Of a DNA stretch of 64,000 bases, positions 1-8,570 are shown one piece after another. The DNA is from DASWID01 sp049682815. GTDB lineage: Bacteria; Desulfobacterota_D; UBA1144; Nemesobacterales; CSP1-2. The notes under the pieces were generated by a model. It saw nothing but the letters and a program-made list of their open reading frames with translations, did not search any database and had not been told where the DNA came from. The number at the start of each line of letters is the position of its first letter. The stretch's first letter is position 1. Location: NCBI GenBank assembly GCA_049682815.1, contig JBAUII010000124.1, positions 21,645-85,644 of the forward strand. The letters are read 5' to 3'. The translations under genes and the position numbers were made by a program.

Positions 1-2
1 AA

Positions 3-425
3 TTTTCAAATGAAGGTATTATTAAACATTCAGAGGAAGACGCGTTATATGAGTACAACGTTCAATTGGAAAGGCTTGATAATATTGTTAATGCACATGT
101 TGGTGCTATGAAAATAGATGTTGAACATCATGAACTGTGTGTGCTAGAGGGTTCGGAAAAGTTGCTACATGCAGGATATATAAGGGATATAGTATATGAA
201 GATCTTGAAGAATATCCTTCTGTTCTATCCGATTTTCTTGAAAAAAGAGGATATACAATATTTAAAATTGATAAAGGTATATTCAGTCCTATCGTACAAA
301 AGGCTAAAGAAGGTATTGTACATAAATCTTTTGATTCACCTTCATACATTGCTTCAAAAAATCCTGAAAGAATAATTATCAGATTCAAACCAAAAGGATG
401 GATGTGTTTAAAAAGAGCCTCATAG
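3..425 (+). CDS. FkbM-family methyltransferase, C-terminal part
   Basis: The frame is open from base 3, so the start lies outside the window. The visible 140 residues contain KIDVEHHELCVLEG, which matches the KIDVEGxExxVLxG signature near the end of FkbM-type class I SAM-dependent methyltransferases; the usual glycine after VE is histidine here. The SAM-binding N-terminal half is missing. FkbM proteins methylate hydroxyls, often on sugars, which suits the glycosyltransferase that follows 34 bases downstream. Family membership is well supported; the acceptor is unknown. Confidence 0.8.
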   Translation, partial: FSNEGIIKHSEEDALYEYNVQLERLDNIVNAHVGAMKIDVEHHELCVLEGSEKLLHAGYIRDIVYEDLEEYPSVLSDFLEKRGYTIFKIDKGIFSPIVQKAKEGIVHKSFDSPSYIASKNPERIIIRFKPKGWMCLKRAS

Positions 426-459
426 TCCATCTAAATAATATACTTATTTTCAATTAGCC

Positions 460-1665
460 ATGAAATTTGGATTTTTCGGGATTCCTCATACTGGCGGCAC
501 ATACACCGTATATAAACATCTTCGAGACGGATTATCGAAGAAAGGTATTGACGTCCGATGGATAGGTGTAGGACCCGAAGCTGCCTCCGTGCGTGGTGAT
601 AGTACTTGGGAACACGAATGGCAGAATGGTGATGTGGTTGCAGGCGATACCGTAGATGAGGCAATTCAGGGCCGTCAGTTGGTTGAGCATCTGGAGGATG
701 CTGGTTACCATGGTGTATTTGTAAATGTGCTGGCAAACCGTGCTCAAACCAATGCTGTAAGATACCTGTATTCTGATATCTTGCGCATTATGATTGTTCA
801 CAGTATTTCTCTAGGCACTTATGCTGCTGCTCGTTCCATTCGAGATTACGTTCATAATACAATTGCAGTTTCTCCACGTATAAAAGATGATCTTGTTAAA
901 AAATATGCATTTCGTGCTAATCGCATAGATGTTATATCACACTCTATTGATTTCAAGGACTATGACAACATAGAGCGATATACCAACAGTGTACCCTTAA
1001 AATTAATAAGCCTGGGACGGGTTGAAGATCTATCAAAAGGGGTTTTATGGTTGCCAGAAATTATAAAATTGCTCGATAGTTCAAATGTTACTTTGACAAT
1101 TGTTGGTGATGGTCCTGACTTAAACAGGTTGAAAAGTGCCTGTGCTGAATTAAAAGAGCAGGTCAGATTCACAGGATCAGTACCGTTGGAAGAAGTCCCG
1201 TTTTTATTCTCTCAGCACGATGTCTTTATAATGCCTTCGCGTTTCGAGGGATTCGGTCACACATTACTCGAAGCAATGGCAGCGGGTTGCGTGCCGATTT
1301 CATCACGTATTCGAGGCACAACTGAATATATAGTTCAAGATGGTGAAAACGGCTTTCTTTTTCCTATAGGAGATTGTCGTTCCGCAGCTCATCTGATTGC
1401 AATGCTAGCCAATGATAAACAATTACTGGAAAGAATGTCAATTAATTGTAAAAGAACTGTCAATGACAGATTCAACATCGAAAGAATGGTAAGCGATTAT
1501 TCGAAGGCAATCTATAGTATTAGAACAAAAAGGCCTTTTATTAAACAACCTTTGGACATCAATGACTGGTACATACCATATGGTTTAAAACCAGGGCTAA
1601 GAACAATCTTGCCTGATTGGTTTAAAAATATGGCTAGAAAGTATAGAGAAGTTTTTAGATTATGA
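460..1665 (+). CDS. Glycosyltransferase family 4
   Basis: A 401-residue GT-B fold glycosyltransferase, a normal length for GT4. The N-terminal domain opens with MKFGFFGIPHTGGTYTV, a glycine-rich acceptor-side loop. The C-terminal domain has SLGRVEDLSKG near residue 184, IVGDGPD near 214 and the EX7E nucleotide-sugar motif RFEGFGHTLLEAMAAG (Glu263 and Glu271). It probably adds one sugar to a lipid-linked repeat unit at the inner membrane. Its stop codon overlaps the ATG of a short membrane frame (ATGA). Donor and acceptor cannot be read from the sequence. Confidence 0.9.
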   Translation: MKFGFFGIPHTGGTYTVYKHLRDGLSKKGIDVRWIGVGPEAASVRGDSTWEHEWQNGDVVAGDTVDEAIQGRQLVEHLEDAGYHGVFVNVLANRAQTNAVRYLYSDILRIMIVHSISLGTYAAARSIRDYVHNTIAVSPRIKDDLVKKYAFRANRIDVISHSIDFKDYDNIERYTNSVPLKLISLGRVEDLSKGVLWLPEIIKLLDSSNVTLTIVGDGPDLNRLKSACAELKEQVRFTGSVPLEEVPFLFSQHDVFIMPSRFEGFGHTLLEAMAAGCVPISSRIRGTTEYIVQDGENGFLFPIGDCRSAAHLIAMLANDKQLLERMSINCKRTVNDRFNIERMVSDYSKAIYSIRTKRPFIKQPLDINDWYIPYGLKPGLRTILPDWFKNMARKYREVFRL

Positions 1666-1835
1666 TATTAGTAATATTCTCTTCAATTCTAATGACTTCT
1701 GTTGTTCTGGGAACCTTTCACCTAGCTTTTCGTCAAAAATTAGATAGGCTCGGTATCCTGATTCTAACTGCACGAATTTTCTTCTTCACGCATGTAATGC
1801 AAGCCATATCTTTGATCTTGACAAAAGATATTTAG
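1662..1835 (+). CDS. Small membrane ORF (57 aa), possibly a gene remnant
   Basis: This short frame starts with ATG overlapping the stop of the preceding glycosyltransferase (ATGA), a typical translational-coupling arrangement. The product begins MILVIFSSILMTSVVLG and has two hydrophobic stretches. It may be the surviving start of a larger membrane protein, since more hydrophobic but broken frames follow up to 2527. I do not recognise a family. The overlap supports past or present translation; function is unknown. Confidence 0.4.
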   Translation: MILVIFSSILMTSVVLGTFHLAFRQKLDRLGILILTARIFFFTHVMQAISLILTKDI

Positions 1836-2546
1836 TATTAACACGGTAACTAACATATTGACAATGTGATTGTCATTTCATTACATCATAAATTTTATTC
1901 TGCCGCTATTGGCCTGCTCTTCTTAAGTTGCGGTCTGCTTCTCTGCTCTTCACTGTGGGGTTCAAGCATCTAGATAGTATGATAAAAGTACAGTAATGGT
2001 ATTAAGGATTAAAGCCTATGTAATGGTGCTAAAGCTATTATGAACAGCATCGAACAATTGGAATTCTAGACGAAAAATTTTTCTTAATGATGATGATGTC
2101 TTTTTTATCCACTAAAGGCTTCATAATCTCTATTTTGCCGATAGATTCTTAATTGACTTTTCCAAGTACGCTCACGGAGATTGGAGAGATTAAAACGATT
2201 CTAGAATAATTTAATTTAATGGGGAGGAGGGAACAAAAAAGCATTCTAAACAAAACCTAGCTCCTTTTTGCTATCATCTTAGAAGTTCAAGAATTTTGGA
2301 TCGCAAATTGGACGACAATGTGAAATTACGAATTCTATAATATCGGAGATCACTTAGGCAGAACATCAATTGATGTTAGGAACGAGCCTCTTATAGCTAC
2401 GATTGCAGGTTGCACCAAGATTTTGGTCCTAGCTTTTGTGCATATATTTTTAGCTATATCAATACATATGGAAAGTTGGAAAATGGAAATGGTACAAGCA
2501 AGCCGTGAAAAGGTGTTAAGACAATAGAGTCAGAGACTAACCTGAG
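1836..2546 (+). pseudogene. Degenerate region with broken hydrophobic reading frames
   Basis: No intact gene is seen in these 711 bases. Several short open stretches look like coding remnants: 1866-1973 encodes a 35-residue hydrophobic segment (AAIGLLFLSCGLLLCSS), and 2324-2527 is open without a start codon and contains KILVLAFVHIFLAISI followed by a charged tail. They lie in different frames with stops between them. With the ORF at 1662 this suggests a decayed membrane-protein gene, perhaps for polysaccharide synthesis, but the parent family could not be identified. Confidence 0.35.
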
Positions 2547-3851
2547 ATGATACTATATGTAATATTTTTCCTCTTTATTCTGGAATGCGTGGCTTTGCTA
2601 GTCTGGGGACTAAAACGCCCGGGCCGCGTGTATGAATTTCCCTTCCTCGCTGCCGCTGTTTTTACAGGTTGGGTTCTGCCGCAGTTGGTTGGTTTGGCAA
2701 AAGATCCCTATCTACCTCCCGGTGGGCTTGAGAAAACTATTTTTATGTCCGCCCTTTGTCTCGGAATGTGCTATCTGGGGTATGTTTGGAAAAGGGAGCC
2801 AACGAAAATGTTTAACTGGTCTTTAAGCCGGACACGACTGCTCATACTCAGTGCGTTCTTTGTTCTTGTTGGCGCTTATTTCTTCTTTCTCATTAGTAGG
2901 TTGCCAGAAGAGCTCACCTCACAAAGTAACTGGTCAGGACTGCCGGTACTTTACCTCTTCTTTGCGAACATTCTTGGCTACGGTTTTGCAATTGGATTGT
3001 TGCTCTATATGCGCTGTAATTCTAAAATCGCTCTGGGAATTGCATTGTTTGCCTCGCTTTTCTTCGTGGATCGTATTTTTATTGGTGGTCGAAGGGAGGT
3101 TGCCCTGGAGTTCAGTCTTGCGATCCTGCTGGCGTTCTGGTTCGGGCAGCGAAAGAGTCTTCCCCGCCCTATTATACTTGCTGCAATATTCTTTGGTGCA
3201 TTGCTCTTTTATAGCATTGGCGAGTACAGAGCGATAACAAAGGGGGAAGAAGGATTTCAATTAAAGCGAATAGTTAAGATTGAATTTCTGGAAAATTTTA
3301 AGCGGATCATTGAGGATGAGGGCGGTTATGAGTTGCGTAATGCAGTATATAACATTCAAGCTGAAGATACTGAAAAAAGCTTTGATTTCGGTCTATATCA
3401 CTGGAATGGGATAGTATTTGACTTTGTTCCGAGACAGATTCTTGGAGAGGATTTTAAGTCATCCTTGATGATTCCTTTAGAGGATGTCACTTATACTGTT
3501 TATGGCTATGAACCCCATACAGGAACCACGTCTACCGGCATGACGGATACTTTTCGTTCATTCTGGTATTTTGGAGCGCTTAAATTTTTCCTGATTGGTT
3601 ATATTATGGCAAGGTTATATCGTGCTGCAATACGCGGCAATTTCGTAGCACAGCTATTTTATATGTGCATCATAGTAGCTGCTCTACTGTCGATAACACA
3701 TAGTACGCAGTGGTTTTTTTCAGGATGGGTGCATATCGGGATTTTCCTCTTGCCCGCTGTGCTCCTTGCCCGTACTGGGAGGTTCGGAAAGTCGAAGATC
3801 AGCCGGCCGGCATACCCTCAGTCTTTGCCTAGGGTTTTGAGGGAAAGGTAA
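2547..3851 (+). CDS. O-antigen polymerase-like membrane protein (Wzy type)
   Basis: A 434-residue, strongly hydrophobic protein with about ten or more predicted membrane segments and one large loop in the second half (about residues 225-340), containing charged and aromatic residues such as GEYRAITKGEEGF and YEPHTGTTSTGMTDTF. This layout, several helices, a large periplasmic loop and then more helices, is typical of Wzy/oligosaccharide repeat-unit polymerases, whose sequence is poorly conserved. The neighbouring glycosyltransferases support the role. A second O-antigen-type membrane protein at 23330 is more ligase-like. Confidence 0.65.
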   Translation: MILYVIFFLFILECVALLVWGLKRPGRVYEFPFLAAAVFTGWVLPQLVGLAKDPYLPPGGLEKTIFMSALCLGMCYLGYVWKREPTKMFNWSLSRTRLLILSAFFVLVGAYFFFLISRLPEELTSQSNWSGLPVLYLFFANILGYGFAIGLLLYMRCNSKIALGIALFASLFFVDRIFIGGRREVALEFSLAILLAFWFGQRKSLPRPIILAAIFFGALLFYSIGEYRAITKGEEGFQLKRIVKIEFLENFKRIIEDEGGYELRNAVYNIQAEDTEKSFDFGLYHWNGIVFDFVPRQILGEDFKSSLMIPLEDVTYTVYGYEPHTGTTSTGMTDTFRSFWYFGALKFFLIGYIMARLYRAAIRGNFVAQLFYMCIIVAALLSITHSTQWFFSGWVHIGIFLLPAVLLARTGRFGKSKISRPAYPQSLPRVLRER

Positions 3852-3903
3852 TACGGTTTTTTTCTTTTTAGATTGAATCATTAGCTTAAAAAGTTTTCAC
3901 AAA

Positions 3904-5073
3904 ATGAATGAGATAGAGACATCTTGTTTGAATGTGGTGGTTCTATTCAGTAACTATGGCCCTTATCATATCAGTCGAGTTGAGAGTTTTGCTAATATTT
4001 TCCCCGGTAGGGTTATTCCCGTTCAATTGTATCGAAAGGAAAAAATAAGAGAATGGAAGCCTGGAGAATCAAAAATTCAAATCTTAACCGCTGAGGAAAT
4101 GCATACTGATAAGAGTCAAGCCTGCGAGTTGGGTAGTAAGCTTATTAGTATATTAGAGGATATCAATCCGGATGTGATTGTCATAGCCGGATATGGTCAT
4201 CCGGAAATGAGGAGCATTGCTAGATGGGCTCTGAAAAAAGATGTAGTGTCAATAATGCTTTCTGATTCGCATTATCTCGATAAGCCACGAATATGGTTCA
4301 TAGAAAAGTTAAAGGGCTGGTGGATCAGAAAACACTTTGATGCTGCATTTGTGAGCGGAAGCAGGGCAGCCGCTTATTTGGAAAGCCTGGGGTTTCCCAG
4401 AAAGTATATCTGGTTAGGATATGATGTGGTTGATAATGAATATTTTACTTGTCATGCTAGGGAAGTTAGAAAAAACGAATCGGGATTCCGTGGTAATTTA
4501 AACTTTCTGGGGAAATACTTCCTCTATGTCGGACGTTTCTCCCCTGAGAAAAATCTAATATCATTATTAAAGGCTTATAAAAAATACAGGGATATAGCCG
4601 GAGAAAGGTCCTGGAAATTGGTTATGGTAGGTAACGGTCCTCTGGAAAGGGCGCTGAAAGAGTCCGCAAGTAAATTGGGGTTAAATAGTGTTATTTGGGC
4701 CGGGTTTAAGCATATTGACGACCTTCCTTCATATTATGCTTTAGCCTCCTGTTTTATTTTGCCGAGTAAAAGCGAACCCTGGGGATTGGTCGTTAACGAG
4801 GCTATGGCTTCTGGTTTACCTGTGTTAGTTTCGGCGCGTTGTGGTTGCACTCCGGATTTGGTCTTTCCAGGGATTAACGGATACGTTTTTGAGGGAAATG
4901 ACGTAAATGAATTGTGTTATCTGATGAACCGCATATCTTCTGGTGAAGTAAATACTGAAAAGATGGGAAAAGCTTCATCGGAAATCATAGCCAACTACAC
5001 ACCCGAGGCTTGGGCTAGAGCATTAGCGGATTGTATTACTATTAGTATGCAACGGATTCGAAATCATGATTGA
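3904..5073 (+). CDS. Glycosyltransferase family 4
   Basis: A 389-residue GT4 enzyme. The N-terminal domain begins with VVVLFSNYGPYHISRVESF. The C-terminal Rossmann domain shows LYVGRFSPEKNL near residue 207, MVGNGPLERAL near 241 and the EX7E motif SEPWGLVVNEAMASG (Glu291 and Glu299). It should transfer a sugar from a nucleotide donor during repeat-unit assembly. Its last 8 bases overlap the next gene, a sulfotransferase, so the two are probably translationally coupled and may act on the same glycan. Confidence 0.9.
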   Translation: MNEIETSCLNVVVLFSNYGPYHISRVESFANIFPGRVIPVQLYRKEKIREWKPGESKIQILTAEEMHTDKSQACELGSKLISILEDINPDVIVIAGYGHPEMRSIARWALKKDVVSIMLSDSHYLDKPRIWFIEKLKGWWIRKHFDAAFVSGSRAAAYLESLGFPRKYIWLGYDVVDNEYFTCHAREVRKNESGFRGNLNFLGKYFLYVGRFSPEKNLISLLKAYKKYRDIAGERSWKLVMVGNGPLERALKESASKLGLNSVIWAGFKHIDDLPSYYALASCFILPSKSEPWGLVVNEAMASGLPVLVSARCGCTPDLVFPGINGYVFEGNDVNELCYLMNRISSGEVNTEKMGKASSEIIANYTPEAWARALADCITISMQRIRNHD

Positions 5074-5917
5074 AGTATTAAAAAGAGTAAAAATAAACCT
5101 TTCCCAGGAATACTATCGCTTTCGTAGCTATATCGGAAGACCCAGACTTGTCGTACAGAAGCAGCCGGTAATCCTGTCGGATGCTGATCTCTGTGAAAAT
5201 CCAATATTTATAATTGGTGTGCACCGAGCGGGTACGAGTTTGGTGCGTCGTATTGTGGATTCCCATAGTAGAATTGCTTGTCCTCCAGAAACTTTCTTTT
5301 TGCAATATTTTGCCACAATGATTAGAGATGAAACTAATCTTGCCGGGTTGGAGGGATTAGGAATCAATCGAGAATCGTCTAGTTTCGAAATCAGGAAATG
5401 GGCTTCGCGATATCATGAGGCTTATAGAATAATGAGAGGAAAGGACAGATGGGCTGACAAGACTCCTCAATATATAAGTATCCTCCCCGAGTTAGAGCAA
5501 ATATTTGGTCCCAGAGTGCAATATATAATGGTATTCAGGCATCCTTTGGATGTTATTCATTCGATAATCAAGCGCGGATGGAAATTTGGTGATTACCATT
5601 CCGATCTCTTAATGAATACTGCTATGTATGTCTCTGATTCTATAAGAAAACAGGTGTCATTTGCTAACAACTATCCGGATCGCTGCTTCTATCTATATTA
5701 TGAAAACCTTATTCTTAATCCCGAAAAAAACTTGCAAGCGATGTTTAAATTTCTTGGGGAGCGATGGGAATCCGGTGTTTTAAATTACAATAATTTTGAA
5801 CATGGTTTTGGAACAGAAGATCCGGTTGTCCGCGGCACTAAGGGCTTTATGACTAATTTTGGGAATTGGAAGGCGTTTAACCAAAAGCAACTCTCTGCAA
5901 TAATTCCCATTGTTTAG
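5066..5917 (+). CDS. Sulfotransferase-family protein, probably cut short by an in-frame amber codon
   Basis: The protein carries both PAPS-binding signatures of the sulfotransferase family: GVHRAGTS at residues 51-58 (5'-phosphosulfate loop) and FRHPLDVIHS at 157-166 (3'-phosphate site). The predicted role is sulfation of a sugar or lipid using PAPS. The frame stops with TAG at 5915-5917, but the same frame then stays open to a TAG at 5999-6001 and encodes NKMQILGYGLDISKP, resembling the usual C-terminal LGY end of this family. The present product is therefore probably about 27 residues short. Other genes here end in genuine TAG, so recoding is unlikely. Confidence 0.75.
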   Translation: MIEVLKRVKINLSQEYYRFRSYIGRPRLVVQKQPVILSDADLCENPIFIIGVHRAGTSLVRRIVDSHSRIACPPETFFLQYFATMIRDETNLAGLEGLGINRESSSFEIRKWASRYHEAYRIMRGKDRWADKTPQYISILPELEQIFGPRVQYIMVFRHPLDVIHSIIKRGWKFGDYHSDLLMNTAMYVSDSIRKQVSFANNYPDRCFYLYYENLILNPEKNLQAMFKFLGERWESGVLNYNNFEHGFGTEDPVVRGTKGFMTNFGNWKAFNQKQLSAIIPIV

Positions 5918-6095
5918 AATAAAATGCAAATTCTCGGCTACGGTCTGGACATTTCTAAACCTTCTTCCTCTGTTTCCGTATGTGGAGAAAGTCACGGCTA
6001 GAAGCTGCCCCTGTCTAAGTATAGCATTCGGAATAATTCGGAATACGTGATGGATCGTTTAAGGAAAGAAGCTCTGCGGAGTTAATGAATCTCCT

Positions 6096-6398
6096 ATGGA
6101 AAGCGCTCACAAGTTGGTAATATGGCTGATTCTCACACTGACATTAAAGACTTCATACTCCGCCCCGGAGCCCTATATTGTTCACGTCTCCGATACACCT
6201 TTGGGTTACACTATGGTTATAAGCGGAGGCAACTATGATCCGAAGACTGTCAAAGTTATAGTGCATTTTCCTGGTGCAGCATTGAACTCACGAAAAGAAC
6301 TCCCGCATATCATACGAAGATTGGTAAAGGGAACGTCATTAGGGGAAACAGGTTTGCATATCCTGGTTCTAAGAATCAGCGACCTACGGAACAGATAA
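6096..6398 (+). pseudogene. Remnant of a secreted protein N-terminus (100 aa)
   Basis: The frame starts with a signal-peptide-like segment (LVIWLILTLTLKTSYSA) followed by VSDTPLGYTMVISGGNYDPKT, which reads like the first beta-rich domain of a secreted protein. It then ends without a recognisable second domain. It lies between a shortened sulfotransferase and a broken glycosyltransferase, so it is more likely a fragment than a complete gene. The similarity to IPT/TIG-like N-terminal domains is an impression only. Confidence 0.3.
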
Positions 6399-6411
6399 AT
6401 AGGACAAGAAG

Positions 6412-6702
6412 ATAAAAGTTCTTCGTATTGTCCCTACTCGAGATCCAGAATATGGAGGGCCGGTCGAAGTAGCATAGGCTCTCTTAAGAATATGCCGGGG
6501 AAAAGGCATCAATCCACTTATATACCCAGTTAATAAAGTATCTGGAAACGGTTACTTTTTACCTTACTATCCGGGTGTAGAAGAACTGAAGAATATCAAT
6601 GGTATCATAAGAAATTCTGATATAGTTCATATCCACGGTCTATGGTAGATGTTCCATTTTAACATAATATTATTCAATCATTTTATAGAATGCCTTCGAT
6701 AG
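6412..6702 (+). pseudogene. Glycosyltransferase family 4 N-terminal fragment with nonsense codons
   Basis: Translated from the ATA at 6412, the frame reads KVLRIVPTRDPEYGGPVEVA, then TAG (6475-6477), then ALLRICRGKGINPLIYPV and onward to SDIVHIHGLW, then TAG (6646-6648), and a third TAG at 6700. This is clearly the donor-independent N-terminal half of a GT4 enzyme; the GGP loop and the HIHGLW motif match the intact gene starting at 6711 (GGPYSVV and HIHGIF). The expected ATG is ATA. The C-terminal half is missing. It is a truncated, multiply mutated pseudogene directly before an intact relative. Confidence 0.8.
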
Positions 6703-6710
6703 GTATTTAA

Positions 6711-7865
6711 ATGCGAGTATTACATATAGCCGGCTTTTATCCTGAAATCGGGGGTCCGTATAGTGTTGTCAGGGATCTTACAAGAGCTCTTTTTGAACTT
6801 GGATGTAAAGTTGGGATTTGCTCACCTTTGCCCAATGGTTATGACAAATCGAAGTTGGATGATTATGACCATTTGGATGACCTGATTTATTTAGAGTCAA
6901 AAAACTTAATATCACCAGCATGGCCATCTTTTTCTCAAGATTGGGACAAAGTTGTTGATCTGATTAGATATTATGATTTAATACACATTCATGGTATTTT
7001 CGATTACTACGCATATTTTGTATATAGGAACATAAACAAGCCTTATATAATTGCTCCTCATGGTTCATTACTGGAAGAGGTAGTTACTAAAAAATCATAT
7101 TTTAGGAAGAAAGTATTTCTGTCATTGGTGGGAAAGAAGATACTTAATAAGGCTAAATCTATTCATGCTTTGACGATGCGAGAAAAAGCTTCTCTAGAGA
7201 ATATTGGTGTTGATAATCGATCAATATCTGTCATTCCTAATGGGATCAATCTTGACGACTTTAATGATTGCCCACCAAAGGGGCTTTTGTTTAAAAAAAT
7301 TCCCTTTCTACAAAGCAGAAAACTAGTTCTATTCTTAAGCAGGATAGACTGGAAGAAAGGACTCGATGATTTGATTCCTGCGTTTTCTGATGTTGTTAAA
7401 GAAATAAAGGATGCACATCTTATCCTCGTTGGTCCCGATACAAATGGATATATGATAAAAGTTAACAGTTGGATTGAAAACTACGGTTTATCCAATCGCA
7501 TTTCGTATTTAGGACCTGCTTATCGTAATGACAAATTAATGTATATGCAAGACTCTGATGTATTTGTTTTGCCTTCATACTCTGAAGCATTTCCCGTTGC
7601 TGTTATTGAGGCTATGTATATGGGGTTACCGGTTATTATTACAGAGAACTCGGGTATTCCAGATGTTTTGAGAAATCTTAAAGCAGGTTTGGTTATTAAC
7701 AAGACCAGAGAAGAAATAGCCTCAGCTATAATCAGGGTTCTCAGGGATAAAGCTTCAGCGTCTGAAATGGGAAAGAACGGAAAATCGACTGTGCAAGAAA
7801 AATTTATATGGAGTAAAATAGCTTCTAAAATGATTGAGTTTTACGCTGAAGCATTACAGCGCTAA
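6711..7865 (+). CDS. Glycosyltransferase family 4
   Basis: A 384-residue GT4 enzyme. Key elements are the N-terminal glycine loop EIGGPYSVVRDL (residues 12-23), IHIHGIF near 91, APHGSL near 115, SVIPNGIN near 173, FLSRIDWKKGLDDLI near 208 and the EX7E motif SEAFPVAVIEAMYMGLP (Glu292 and Glu300). It is followed 30 bases later by a methyltransferase and then a GT2 gene on the same strand, probably one transcription unit. The sugar it transfers is not predictable. Confidence 0.92.
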   Translation: MRVLHIAGFYPEIGGPYSVVRDLTRALFELGCKVGICSPLPNGYDKSKLDDYDHLDDLIYLESKNLISPAWPSFSQDWDKVVDLIRYYDLIHIHGIFDYYAYFVYRNINKPYIIAPHGSLLEEVVTKKSYFRKKVFLSLVGKKILNKAKSIHALTMREKASLENIGVDNRSISVIPNGINLDDFNDCPPKGLLFKKIPFLQSRKLVLFLSRIDWKKGLDDLIPAFSDVVKEIKDAHLILVGPDTNGYMIKVNSWIENYGLSNRISYLGPAYRNDKLMYMQDSDVFVLPSYSEAFPVAVIEAMYMGLPVIITENSGIPDVLRNLKAGLVINKTREEIASAIIRVLRDKASASEMGKNGKSTVQEKFIWSKIASKMIEFYAEALQR

Positions 7866-7895
7866 ATATTTGATTGTGTAAATCGATTGAAATAA

Positions 7896-8570
7896 ATGGC
7901 TGAACCTTTTATTACTGAATCTGATAACGGACTTATTGAGGATTATGGCTGGAATGAGCCAAAAACGCATGCGCATAATTACCTACTAGGTGATCTGATA
8001 AATATCTTAACTAAGTTTGAGATTCCGAAGACGGCTCAAATTCTTGACGCAGGTTGTGGAGGTGGCTATATGATTCATGAGCTTTATGGAAAAGGCTATG
8101 AAAATATTTGGGGTTTTGACGCTTCTAAAAGCGGAATAGAGGTTTCTCAAAATAGTTTCCCCGAAATTAAAGATCGATTTAGGATTCATGATGCCTATGA
8201 GAACCTATTGCCTGATTCTTTCCCTGACAGGAATTATGACTTAGTTATATCCGTGGAGGTAATCGAACATTTATACAGCCCAAAGAAATATCTTGAAAAT
8301 ATAAATCGATGGTTGAAACTCGGCGGTTATCTTGTTATTACAACCCCATATCATGGCTATTTAAAGAATTTGGCAATTTCCCTAATAAATGGATTTGATT
8401 TTCATTTTAATCCTTTGTGGCAGGGGGGGCATGTAAAGTTTTTCTCGAAAGACACGATTTGCAAAATTCTCGGAGATACTAATTTTGAGCCGGTTGATTT
8501 TACCGGGAGCGGAAGGCTCCCTTATCTTTGGAAATCGATGGTGATCGTTGCAAAAAAAGTAGGCGATTAA
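7896..8570 (+). CDS. Class I SAM-dependent methyltransferase
   Basis: A 224-residue protein of the UbiG/Methyltransf_11 type. Motif I is ILDAGCGGGYMIHEL at about residues 49-63, the acidic residue after strand 2 is in WGFDASKSGIEVSQ, and the segment after strand 4 is YDLVISVEVIEHLYSP, typical of this family. It probably methylates a sugar or lipid-linked intermediate. The stop is directly followed by the ATG of the GT2 gene (TAA then ATG), so the two are tightly coupled. Confidence 0.85.
   Translation: MAEPFITESDNGLIEDYGWNEPKTHAHNYLLGDLINILTKFEIPKTAQILDAGCGGGYMIHELYGKGYENIWGFDASKSGIEVSQNSFPEIKDRFRIHDAYENLLPDSFPDRNYDLVISVEVIEHLYSPKKYLENINRWLKLGGYLVITTPYHGYLKNLAISLINGFDFHFNPLWQGGHVKFFSKDTICKILGDTNFEPVDFTGSGRLPYLWKSMVIVAKKVGD

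Noticed and set aside
5915..6648. Reassignment of TAG to an amino acid, suggested by several in-frame TAG codons in this stretch
   Set aside because: Intact conserved genes in the window end correctly with TAG (guaB, mltG, coaX, the epimerase at 20005), and the interrupted genes carry other lesions too (lost start, truncation). Gene decay explains it better.
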